Below are positions 1 to 5,446 of a stretch of DNA of 7,310 bases, one piece after another; positions within the stretch are counted from its first letter, which is position 1; each line of letters begins with the position of its first letter. A program made the position numbers and the translations under genes. Location: the NCBI GenBank assembly GCA_958407085.1, contig CATYHY010000066.1:1-7310 (forward strand), given 5' to 3'. This DNA comes from an uncultured Collinsella sp. (GTDB lineage Bacteria > Actinomycetota > Coriobacteriia > Coriobacteriales > Coriobacteriaceae). The notes under the pieces are model-generated. The model was not told the origin of the DNA. It saw only the letters and a list, made by a program, of their open reading frames with translations, and did no database searches.

Positions 1-160
1 CGCGCTCCACGAGCATCTCGTAAAAGCGCTGGTGATCGATGTCGACGCCATCCATGTACACATCGGTACCAAAGGTAACGGACAGCGGCAGAACACGCAA
101 AGCGGGGTGCTCAGCCGGCGACATATCGCTTGCGGAATCGGTAATAATACGAATGGACAT
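1..160 (-). CDS. DegV family protein, 5' part only (fatty-acid-binding FakB-like)
   Basis: This is the first 53 codons of a minus-strand gene that runs off the left edge of the window. The translation opens MSIRIITDSASDMSP, the classic DegV/FakB N-terminus: a hydrophobic beta strand followed by the TDS(A/S)D motif at residues 7-12. It continues through a second strand (LRVLPLSVTFG, about 21-31) and a segment resembling the usual 'Y.DGVDID...FYE.L' (about 35-50). Known DegV/FakB proteins are cytosolic, about 280 residues long, bind one fatty acid and can present it to a fatty-acid kinase (FakA). The start is fixed by AGAAAGGA six bases upstream of the ATG. A MarR-type regulator lies 119 bases upstream on the same strand. 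Family assignment is firm, but the bound ligand cannot be read from this fragment. Confidence 0.9.
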   Translation of the reverse strand, partial: MSIRIITDSASDMSPAEHPALRVLPLSVTFGTDVYMDGVDIDHQRFYEMLVER

Positions 161-166
161 AACAAA

Positions 167-174
167 TCCTTTCT
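167..174 (-). promoter_or_regulatory. Ribosome binding site of the DegV gene
   Basis: On the minus strand this reads AGAAAGGA, six bases before the ATG at 160. It decides the start of the partial DegV gene. Confidence 0.75.
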
Positions 175-279
175 TGCGCGGAGCTCGCGCGGGGAATTTT
201 GACAGCAATGCCCCGGCACGGTATACGCGCTCAAACGGGACTATGCAGTTGTTAATGGGAAGCAAATGCCTTGGCGGCC

Positions 280-729
280 TTAGATCTCGCGCAGGGTGTC
301 GAGAATCGTACGCAGCGATGCATACATCTGCTCGCGCTGCTCCACACCCATAGCCTTACCGGTGGTATCGAGCACCTCGCGAATGATGCGGTCCGCCTCG
401 CTCATGCTCTCGCCGCCCAGAGCGGTCAGGCGAACCGGAGCACGATACTTAACGGCGGCATCGCCCGAATCATCGACTTCGACGTAGCCGCCCTCCTCCA
501 GATGCGCGAGCGTACGCGAGACGGCGGCGCGGGTCACGCCTGCCATGCGAGCCAGGTCGGCACCAGTCAGGCCGTCCTTGCTGCGCTCAAGATAGTACAG
601 GCACATAACGTCGGAGCCCTTGAGGCCCAGCCTTGCGCCCTCAGACGTCTTAATGCGCTGGATCTCCTTGTAGAGACCGCTGATCAGTCCGACAAAGTCC
701 TCGAAACGTGTCTCGTCGCTCTGCTGCAT
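280..729 (-). CDS. MarR family transcriptional regulator
   Basis: The product is a 149-residue protein of normal MarR length. It has an N-terminal helix (about 8-28), a winged helix-turn-helix core (about 37-105) and a C-terminal dimerisation helix (about 108-148). The HTH reads 'LTGADLARMAGVTRAAVSRTLAHLEEGGYVEV' at about 54-85, with the recognition helix near VTRAAVSRTLAHLE. The wing follows (DDSGDAAVKYRAPVRLTALG), shorter and less Arg/Asp-rich than the common DxRDxR wing. MarR proteins are dimeric DNA-binding regulators, usually repressors relieved by a ligand. The start at 729 has AAAGGCGG nine bases upstream. The DegV gene follows 119 bases downstream on the same strand, so co-transcription or control of lipid uptake is plausible but only inferred. 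Its ligand and target are unknown. Confidence 0.88.
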   Translation of the reverse strand: MQQSDETRFEDFVGLISGLYKEIQRIKTSEGARLGLKGSDVMCLYYLERSKDGLTGADLARMAGVTRAAVSRTLAHLEEGGYVEVDDSGDAAVKYRAPVRLTALGGESMSEADRIIREVLDTTGKAMGVEQREQMYASLRTILDTLREI

Positions 730-738
730 GGGAGACGA

Positions 739-746
739 CCGCCTTT
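739..746 (-). promoter_or_regulatory. Ribosome binding site of the MarR gene
   Basis: The minus-strand sequence is AAAGGCGG, nine bases before the ATG at 729. It is a moderate match to the Shine-Dalgarno consensus. Confidence 0.5.
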
Positions 747-762
747 CGCTTGCATAATGCTA

Positions 763-799
763 ACGGGTAAACATCTTAGTCGCATAAGGCGACACCCGT
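763..799. promoter_or_regulatory. Candidate operator dyads upstream of the MarR gene
   Basis: Two small inverted repeats lie 34-70 bases upstream of the MarR start. GTCGC (779-783) and GCGAC (789-793) are separated by five bases. ACGGGT (763-768) and ACCCGT (794-799) flank them with a different centre. Autoregulation through a dyad in the promoter is usual for MarR proteins. The arms are short and no clear -35/-10 pair was found, so this is only a candidate. Confidence 0.25.
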
Positions 800-830
800 A
801 CCCAAATACCCCATTTGTTAACCCATCAAC

Positions 831-873
831 ATAAAAACCACCACAAAGGGGACAGGCACCTTTGTGGTGGTTT
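831..873 (-). terminator. Possible Rho-independent terminator of the B3/B4 gene, formed by repeat copy 1
   Basis: Read on the minus strand, the 15-bp hairpin lies 27 bases past the TAG of the B3/B4 gene. It ends in GGTTTTTAT, so a strong stem is followed by a run of five T. That is the shape of an intrinsic terminator. The structure is seen directly; termination is inferred. Confidence 0.5.
835..873. repeat. Palindromic repeat, copy 1 (REP-like, GGGAC family)
   Basis: Perfect 15-bp inverted arms, AAACCACCACAAAGG (835-849) and CCTTTGTGGTGGTTT (859-873), enclose a nine-base loop, GGACAGGCA. The same element occurs in opposite orientation at 1795-1827. The pair therefore brackets the B3/B4 gene. 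Arm length, asymmetric loop and exact copying fit a dispersed REP-like element rather than a one-off hairpin. No transposase is encoded in the window. Confidence 0.85.
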
Positions 874-899
874 GGGGCATCAATAGGTTCTAGGCGCCG

Positions 900-1619
900 C
901 TACAGCTCCACGCAAGGATTGTCGCGGGTCACAAGCGTCTTAATGACAACCGTCGCTCCCAGATAGCGCTCAAGCAGCTCGGCTAAGCGATCGATCGCAG
1001 CCTGGCAATCCCCCATCCGCTCGGGCTCCACGCACTCAATCGCTAGGAACGCATCGGCCGAATCATCGGACAGCGCCGTGCGAACGCCGTCGCGCCAGTT
1101 CCAGCAGCGGCACACAGCGCCCGCATCATCGATGTAGGCGAGCTCGCCGGGCAGCGTCGGATCGTCCGTCTCCTCGCCAAGCGGCAAGAACGCATCGCCA
1201 CCGTCGGTCACCTTCAGGCGAAGGTCCCCCTCGATCGCATGCAGATCCTCGCCTCCCACGGGCAGCGCGTAGGTCAGCGACACCGTGTTGTAAATATCCA
1301 CCGCGGGCGTAATGTGGCCCACCGGCTTGCCTTTGAGCACGCGTTTGAGCAAGTTCTCGATCGAGCAGCGCGCGCCTTTCTTGGTCTTGAACAGACGATA
1401 GGCCTCGCGCCATGCCCTGACCGGTGCGTTCTCGCTGATAGTGTCGCTGGTCAGATGACGCTCCGCATCGATATTGGCGCGGTCGAGCAACGCCGCAATC
1501 GCATCCACGTCCTCTTGAGGAATCTGAGCCGTGGGCTTCATGCCCTCCACGACCACAACACCGACCGCTGCCTGCGGAAACAGCTCCCAGAATGAATCCT
1601 CGGCAATAAAGCTCTTCAT
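900..1619 (-). CDS. Solo B3/B4 domain protein (PheRS-beta editing-domain-like, COG3382 type)
   Basis: The product has 239 residues and almost all of it is one B3/B4 domain. This is the module that hydrolyses mischarged Tyr-tRNA(Phe) in the beta subunit of phenylalanyl-tRNA synthetase. Family landmarks run in order: 'APVRAWREAYRLF' (65-77), 'CSIENLLKRVLKGK' (85-98), 'AVDIYNTVSLTYALPVGGEDL' (106-126, quoted in part), 'GDLRL' (131-135), and 'VCRCWNWRDGVRT' (169-181). Nothing else of a synthetase is present: no catalytic, FDX-ACB or alpha part. Free-standing relatives are widespread in Firmicutes and Actinobacteria and have no settled function; tRNA or aminoacyl-tRNA binding/editing is the usual guess. 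A longer reading from the ATG at 1634 is possible, but AGGGAG sits inside its first codons, five bases before the ATG at 1619, which I take as the start. Inverted repeat copies flank the gene. Confidence 0.85.
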   Translation of the reverse strand: MKSFIAEDSFWELFPQAAVGVVVVEGMKPTAQIPQEDVDAIAALLDRANIDAERHLTSDTISENAPVRAWREAYRLFKTKKGARCSIENLLKRVLKGKPVGHITPAVDIYNTVSLTYALPVGGEDLHAIEGDLRLKVTDGGDAFLPLGEETDDPTLPGELAYIDDAGAVCRCWNWRDGVRTALSDDSADAFLAIECVEPERMGDCQAAIDRLAELLERYLGATVVIKTLVTRDNPCVEL

Positions 1620-1624
1620 ACGCT

Positions 1625-1630
1625 CTCCCT
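1625..1630 (-). promoter_or_regulatory. Ribosome binding site deciding the B3/B4 start
   Basis: The minus-strand sequence is AGGGAG, five bases before the ATG at 1619. It lies within the codons that would follow the alternative ATG at 1634, and no comparable site precedes 1634. The shorter protein is therefore preferred. Confidence 0.7.
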
Positions 1631-1639
1631 TCATTGTGC

Positions 1640-1675
1640 GCGCCCGAGTGAGGGCGCCTAAACAAAAAGCGCCCT
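1640..1675 (-). promoter_or_regulatory. Leader with two mutually exclusive hairpins upstream of the B3/B4 gene
   Basis: A central block (GGGCGC at 1652-1657, plus strand) is complementary to two flanking blocks: GCGCCC at 1669-1674 and GCGCCC at 1640-1645. The distal pairing extends to seven bp (1651-1657 with 1669-1675, 11-base loop rich in T on the transcript). The proximal pairing is six bp with a six-base loop. Only one can form at a time. The proximal one ends just upstream of the ribosome binding site. This layout would suit a switch, but the ligand, if any, is unknown and a chance arrangement in GC-rich DNA is possible. Confidence 0.3.
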
Positions 1676-1763
1676 TACAACGGCCACCTTCAAAGTCCTA
1701 CGGTGCCGTCACAAGAACGCTTGCGCTGTCCCCATCCGGAGAAGGGAACGATATGTCAGGCGT

Positions 1764-1792
1764 ATTGTAACCCGAGTCATCCACACGAGCAA
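1764..1792 (-). promoter_or_regulatory. Candidate sigma-70-type promoter for the B3/B4 gene
   Basis: On the minus strand, TTGCTC (1787-1792) and TACAAT (1764-1769) are separated by 17 bases. The -10 matches five of six consensus bases, the -35 only three. The -35 overlaps the T run at the foot of repeat copy 2. It would give a leader of about 135-140 bases before the start at 1619. Confidence 0.4.
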
Positions 1793-1827
1793 AACCACCA
1801 CAAAGGTGCCTGTCCCCTTTGTGGTGG
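1791..1827 (-). terminator. Possible Rho-independent terminator of pckA, formed by repeat copy 2
   Basis: Seen from the minus strand, the 12-bp hairpin follows the pckA TAG and runs directly into TTTT. It is thus placed and shaped like an intrinsic terminator. The T run is short, so the strength is uncertain. Confidence 0.45.
1795..1827. repeat. Palindromic repeat, copy 2, inverted relative to copy 1
   Basis: Twelve-bp perfect arms, CCACCACAAAGG (1795-1806) and CCTTTGTGGTGG (1816-1827), enclose the loop TGCCTGTCC. This loop is the exact reverse complement of the copy 1 loop. The element is therefore the same unit in the other orientation, with slightly shorter arms because the outermost bases differ. 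It lies 19 bases past the pckA stop. Confidence 0.85.
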
Positions 1828-1846
1828 ATATGGACTCACGGCGAAG

Positions 1847-3517
1847 CTAGTGGCGGAGTCCCAGCAGGCCGCGGCCGTGATGACGGGCCTCGGCGGACAC
1901 CTGGGCGTGCGGGCCGGCGGCTTTGACGGACTCGGGCAGGTGCGAGTACTTCTTCTCGAAGTTCTCCTCGAACATCACGGCCAAGTTGTGCGCGGCCTCG
2001 TCGTAGCGAGCGGTGCTCTGCCAATACTGGCGCGGCACCAGGATGCCGTCGGGTACGCCGTGGCACGTGGTGGGAATGTCGACGTTAAAGATGTCGTCGT
2101 GCACGAACTCGCTGTCCTCGATGGTACCGTCGAGGGCGCGGGCCACCAGGGCGCGCGTGTAGGCAAGCTCGATGCGATGACCCACGCCGTAGCCGCCGCC
2201 GATCCAGCCGGTGTTGACCAGGTACACACGCGTGCGGCCGTCGGCGATGCGCTCACCGAGCATCTTGGCATAGACCATGGGGTCGAGCGGCATAAACGGC
2301 TCGCCAAACAGCGAAGAGAACGTGGGCGTGGGCTCGGTGACGCCGACCTCGGTGCCGGGGATCTTGGCCGTAAAGCCCGTCACAAAGTGATACATGGCGG
2401 CGTCGGCCGTCAGGCGCGAGATGGGCGGCAGCACGCCAAAGGCATCGCAGGTCAGGAAGAGCACGACGCTTGGAGTGGTGCCCATGCCCTTGGTCCACGC
2501 GTTGGGAATGTGCTCCACAGGGTATGCCACGCGCGTGTTGTGCGTGATCGAGATGTCGTCGTAGTTGGGCTTGCGGTTCTCGTCGAGCACCACGTTTTCG
2601 CAGATCGCGCCAAAGCGGACAGCGTTGAAGATCTCGGGCTCGTGGAACGCGTCCAGGCCCTCGCATTTGGCGTAGCAGCCACCTTCGATGTTGAAGATGC
2701 CCATGTCGGACCAACCGTGCTCGTCGTCGCCGATCAGCAGCCGCGTGGGGTTGGCCGAAAGCGTGGTCTTGCCCGTGCCCGAAAGGCCAAAGAACACGGC
2801 GGTCTCGTGCGTGACGGGATCCATGCTGGCCGAGCAGTGCATGGGTAGCACGTCGTCCTCGACGGGCAGCAGGTAATTCATGACGCTGAAGATGGACTTT
2901 TTGATTTCGCCGGAGTAACCGGTGCCGGCAACCAAAATCACGCGCTCCTGGAAGTTGATGACCACGGCGGCGCTGGAGTTGAGGCCCTTAATGGCGGGAT
3001 CGCACTGGTAGCCGGGAGCGGCGAGCACGCAGAAGTCCGGCTCGCCGGTGCGTGCGATTTCACGGGCAAGCGGGCGGGCGAGCATCTGCTTAATAAAGAG
3101 CGCTTGGCTGGCACGCTCGCAGGCGACAAGCAGGCGACGCGTATGGTTGCGATCGGCACCGGCCATACCGCGAGTGACGAACACATCGCGCTCGTTGAGG
3201 TAGTTGACGATACCGGCCTTGATGGCCTCGTAGCTCTCGGCAGAAAGCGGGCGGTTGACGGCACCCCAGGCAATCTTGTCGTGAACATCGGGGGTGTCAA
3301 CGATAAAGCGGTCATTGGGGGAACGACCAGTGCGCTCCCCCGTCTCGATCACCAGCGCGCCGTTGGATGCCATGCGGCCTTCTTCGCGGCGGATGGCGTG
3401 CTCGACGAGCTCCGCGGCGGATAGATCGACCAGCAGACGGGGCTGATTCTCGGCGGGATCTTCGACCAGCGCAATACCAAAGTTGGACAGAACTTCTGCA
3501 GGGGTAACACCAGGCAT
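1847..3517 (-). CDS. pckA: Phosphoenolpyruvate carboxykinase (ATP)
   Basis: This cytosolic enzyme interconverts oxaloacetate + ATP and PEP + CO2 + ADP. The product has 556 residues against about 540 for E. coli PckA. All hallmark sites are present: the substrate-binding Arg in TGRSPNDRF (R65), the metal ligands Lys and His in GEIKKS (K206/K207) and MHCSASMD (H227), the P-loop GLSGTGKTT (244-252), the metal/nucleotide Asp in IGDDEHGW (D264/D265), and the Arg in HNTRVAYP (R329). The P-loop and DDEHGW context identify the ATP type rather than the GTP type. Start 3517 is chosen because AAAGGAGG lies four bases upstream. An in-frame ATG at 3631 would add 38 residues that run across a palindrome and lack a binding site. 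After the usual 'VKAAGP' end there are about 20 extra residues rich in His, Arg and Gly. In fermenting gut bacteria PckA often runs toward oxaloacetate and ATP; that direction here is inference. Confidence 0.97.
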   Translation of the reverse strand: MPGVTPAEVLSNFGIALVEDPAENQPRLLVDLSAAELVEHAIRREEGRMASNGALVIETGERTGRSPNDRFIVDTPDVHDKIAWGAVNRPLSAESYEAIKAGIVNYLNERDVFVTRGMAGADRNHTRRLLVACERASQALFIKQMLARPLAREIARTGEPDFCVLAAPGYQCDPAIKGLNSSAAVVINFQERVILVAGTGYSGEIKKSIFSVMNYLLPVEDDVLPMHCSASMDPVTHETAVFFGLSGTGKTTLSANPTRLLIGDDEHGWSDMGIFNIEGGCYAKCEGLDAFHEPEIFNAVRFGAICENVVLDENRKPNYDDISITHNTRVAYPVEHIPNAWTKGMGTTPSVVLFLTCDAFGVLPPISRLTADAAMYHFVTGFTAKIPGTEVGVTEPTPTFSSLFGEPFMPLDPMVYAKMLGERIADGRTRVYLVNTGWIGGGYGVGHRIELAYTRALVARALDGTIEDSEFVHDDIFNVDIPTTCHGVPDGILVPRQYWQSTARYDEAAHNLAVMFEENFEKKYSHLPESVKAAGPHAQVSAEARHHGRGLLGLRH

Positions 3518-3521
3518 GGGG

Positions 3522-3529
3522 CCTCCTTT
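3522..3529 (-). promoter_or_regulatory. Strong ribosome binding site fixing the pckA start
   Basis: The minus-strand sequence is AAAGGAGG followed by CCCC and the ATG at 3517. It is a near-perfect Shine-Dalgarno match and rules in favour of the 556-residue protein. Confidence 0.85.
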
Positions 3530-3558
3530 AAAAGCGCGACACGTGGACGCGGCGCGCA

Positions 3559-3574
3559 CTTTACTCACGTAAAG
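3559..3574. promoter_or_regulatory. Small inverted repeat in the pckA leader
   Basis: CTTTAC (3559-3564) and GTAAAG (3569-3574) flank the four bases TCAC. It lies 42-57 bases upstream of the pckA start and could be a leader hairpin or a second protein-binding site. Function is not determinable from the sequence. Confidence 0.3.
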
Positions 3575-3591
3575 CCCGTTGTACCCGATAT

Positions 3592-3607
3592 GCAAAAACG
3601 TTTTTGC
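3592..3607. promoter_or_regulatory. Perfect 16-bp palindrome upstream of pckA, LacI-family operator style
   Basis: GCAAAAACGTTTTTGC is its own reverse complement and lies 75-90 bases before the pckA start. A/T half-sites around a central CG are typical of operators of LacI/GalR-family regulators, including the catabolite regulator CcpA. It does not fit the CcpA cre consensus exactly, since the outer TG/CA are missing. I could not place a convincing -35/-10 pair around it, but TACAAC and TTGCAT occur just downstream on the minus strand. Carbon-source control of pckA is common in bacteria, so the site is a good candidate. Confidence 0.5.
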
Positions 3608-3656
3608 GGCAACGGCGAAGCGCCCGCCCAACGGTCAAAAATCGCAGGCAAGCGGC

Positions 3657-3687
3657 CTAGTCGTTAGGGACGCTTTTAAACGACTAG
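3657..3687. repeat. Palindrome C of the intergenic cluster
   Basis: CTAGTCGTT (3657-3665) and AACGACTAG (3679-3687) form perfect nine-bp arms around a 13-base loop that contains AGGGACG. The smaller palindrome GACTAGTC (3682-3689) overlaps its right arm. It is the pckA-proximal member of the three-palindrome cluster. Confidence 0.65.
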
Positions 3688-3692
3688 TCATT

Positions 3693-3732
3693 GGGGACAC
3701 TCTTGAACAGACAACATTCAAGGAGTGTCCCC
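3693..3732. repeat. Palindrome A of the intergenic cluster (GGGGACACTC family)
   Basis: GGGGACACTCTTGAA (3693-3707) pairs with the right arm at 3717-3732 (TTCAA, one unpaired G, GAGTGTCCCC). A nine-base loop, CAGACAACA, lies between. The single bulged G and the nine-base loop resemble REP-type hairpins. The terminal GGGGAC matches the first bases of the GGGGACAGGCACC core in the repeats around the B3/B4 gene. Confidence 0.75.
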
Positions 3733-3738
3733 GGATGC

Positions 3739-3794
3739 CGGCACTTAGGGACGTTCCCAAAGTGCCGGCACATAAGGAACGTCCCTAAGTGCCG
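3739..3794. repeat. Palindrome B of the intergenic cluster, 19-bp arms with nested palindrome
   Basis: CGGCACTTAGGGACGTTCC (3739-3757) and its exact reverse complement (3776-3794) enclose an 18-base loop. The loop itself contains the 10-bp palindrome GTGCCGGCAC (3762-3771). A further TGCCGGCA (3736-3743) overlaps the left foot. The right arm ends two bases from the lldP stop codon. This is the most structured element in the window. It may shield or end the lldP transcript, though no T run follows it. Confidence 0.8.
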
Positions 3795-3795
3795 A

Positions 3796-5367
3796 CTACA
3801 GCGGCAGGCCTTGGCCGAGCATGGCTATGGCGCTCATCAGGACCAGCATGCCGGCGGCGTAGGGCAGGACGGCGCCCAGGAGTTCGGCATCCTTACCGCG
3901 CACGAGCACGGCGGCAAGACCAATGGCGAGGGTCTGCGGCGAGATCATCTTACCGGCGGCGACGCCCAGGGCGTTCAACGCGACCATCCAGTAGTCGCTC
4001 ACACCCAGCGCAGTGGCAGCCTGGCTCTGAATGGGGCCAAACAGCATGCCCGAGGACGTGCCCGAGCCGGTCACAAACGCACCGACTGCGCCGATCCACG
4101 GAGCCAGAATCGGGTACAGCCCACCGGCGACGGCGATGCAGAACGCGCTGATCGAAGAGATCATGCCCGCATAGCCCATCACCTTGGCACAGCCCAGCAC
4201 CGAAAGCATCGTGATCACCGTCGGCATCATCTGCTTCACAGTCGCGGCCAGCACCTCGCCCATCATGCGTGGCGAAGCACCCTGAATGGCACCGCCGGCA
4301 AACGCCGCCAGGAAAATCCAGACGCCCGGCGTGTTGATCCACGAAAACGTAAGCGTACCGGGATTCTCACCGCAATACACCTGCACGTGGCTCGCAAACG
4401 GCGCGAGCGCGGCATGTACAGCGGGCACCAGGTTAGACGTGCCCAGCAGCAACACAAAGATCAGGATGAAGCACGACCAGGCCGAAAGCGCCGACTTAAC
4501 GGTGAGCTTCTCCCCCGCCTCGATATTCATGTGAAAGCGTGCGTCCAGACGCCCCGACTTCTCGGCACGCATGGCAAGCGCAGCTGTCAGCGCGAGCGAA
4601 ACGATGGATCCTACGACCACGGCCAGCTCGGGGCCCACAAACATGGCAACGACCAGAGCCGCGCCGACAAACGACACGCCGGAGAGCAACGCCACGCCGG
4701 CAACACCGTGCAGACGCTCGCCCACACTCGCGGCATTGCCCTGGTCATCGGCAACACGGCCCGCAACCAGCACAATAAATAGCGGCATCACCACAAAGAA
4801 CGGCGCGAGCTGCACCAGCTGAACGGTCGCTAGGTGAAGGGAATCCAAACCCACCAGGTCGGCAACGGACACCGTGGGGATGCCGATGGAGCCGTAGGGC
4901 GTGGGCACGCCGTTGGCCAGCAGGCAGATGAGCACGGCAGGCACGGCCTCAAAGCCCAGGCCCGCGAGCATGCCGGCGGGAATGGCGACAGCGGTACCGA
5001 AGCCGGCCATGCCCTCCATAAAGCCACCGAAGCACCAAGCCACGAGCAGCGCCAGCAGACGGCGGTCGCTGCTGATGGAGGTGATCATGCTGCCGATCAC
5101 GTCCATGGCGCCCGTACGAACGCACAGGTTATACGTGAACACCGCGGCGATGATCACCAGGACGATGGGCCACAGAGCCATCAAAAAACCTTCGAGCGAG
5201 GCGGTCGCGATCTGCGCTGCCGGCAGGTGCCACCATGCGAAGGCAAGCAAGCACGAAAGGACAAACGATCCGATAGCGGCCTTCCAAGCTGGCCATTTAA
5301 AGCACAGCAGCATCACGACCAGCCAAATAATCGGCACAAGAGCCAGTAAGAATGCGGCGACGTCCAT
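3796..5367 (-). CDS. lldP: L-lactate permease family transporter (LldP/LctP type)
   Basis: The product is a 523-residue, strongly hydrophobic inner-membrane carrier with roughly 12-14 predicted membrane spans, near the usual length of the family (about 530-560). Family signatures are clear: 'FGGFMEGMAGFGTAVAIP' (113-130), 'LANGVPTPYGSIGIP' (150-164), 'GAFVTGSGTSSGMLFGPIQ' (429-447) and 'AAGKMISPQ' (470-478). Characterised members move L- or D-lactate, and sometimes glycolate, with protons. Direction and exact substrate here are not proved. AAGGAG lies nine bases before the ATG. The gene is divergent from the flippase gene across 180 bases. It is followed on its own strand by a palindrome cluster and then pckA, so a shared transcript with pckA is unlikely though not excluded. 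Confidence 0.92.
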   Translation of the reverse strand: MDVAAFLLALVPIIWLVVMLLCFKWPAWKAAIGSFVLSCLLAFAWWHLPAAQIATASLEGFLMALWPIVLVIIAAVFTYNLCVRTGAMDVIGSMITSISSDRRLLALLVAWCFGGFMEGMAGFGTAVAIPAGMLAGLGFEAVPAVLICLLANGVPTPYGSIGIPTVSVADLVGLDSLHLATVQLVQLAPFFVVMPLFIVLVAGRVADDQGNAASVGERLHGVAGVALLSGVSFVGAALVVAMFVGPELAVVVGSIVSLALTAALAMRAEKSGRLDARFHMNIEAGEKLTVKSALSAWSCFILIFVLLLGTSNLVPAVHAALAPFASHVQVYCGENPGTLTFSWINTPGVWIFLAAFAGGAIQGASPRMMGEVLAATVKQMMPTVITMLSVLGCAKVMGYAGMISSISAFCIAVAGGLYPILAPWIGAVGAFVTGSGTSSGMLFGPIQSQAATALGVSDYWMVALNALGVAAGKMISPQTLAIGLAAVLVRGKDAELLGAVLPYAAGMLVLMSAIAMLGQGLPL

Positions 5368-5376
5368 AGGTAGAAG

Positions 5377-5382
5377 CTCCTT
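5377..5382 (-). promoter_or_regulatory. Ribosome binding site of lldP
   Basis: The minus-strand sequence is AAGGAG, nine bases before the ATG at 5367, which supports that start. Confidence 0.65.
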
Positions 5383-5446
5383 GGTACCGCGTGGGCGGCA
5401 TCGGGGGTGTCACAAAACTTCAACAGGATACCGCACGTTTACCGAC

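Noticed and set aside
1620..1634. The ATG at 1634 as start of the B3/B4 gene
   Set aside because: The best Shine-Dalgarno (AGGGAG) lies inside those first codons and serves the ATG at 1619.
1635..1757. T-box riboswitch in the B3/B4 leader
   Set aside because: GAAGGTGGCC on the minus strand loosely recalls the T-box bulge, but the conserved T-box core and a convincing stem I with specifier loop are missing.
1703..2848. Long plus-strand open frame of 381 codons opposite pckA
   Set aside because: It is a shadow of pckA caused by high-GC codon use. The composition (Gly, His, Val, Arg rich) and lack of any recognisable domain show it is not a gene.
3518..3631. A 38-residue N-terminal extension of pckA from the ATG at 3631
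   Set aside because: The extension crosses the 16-bp palindrome, has no ribosome binding site and does not resemble PckA. The ATG at 3517 has AAAGGAGG at good spacing and gives residue numbering close to E. coli PckA.
3657..3794. CRISPR-like array
   Set aside because: The repeated blocks are palindromes of different sequence without regular spacing or equal-length spacers, and no cas gene is present.
3691..4782. Long plus-strand open frame of 363 codons opposite lldP
   Set aside because: It is a mirror of the permease gene, low-complexity and rich in His and Arg, and it begins inside the palindrome cluster.
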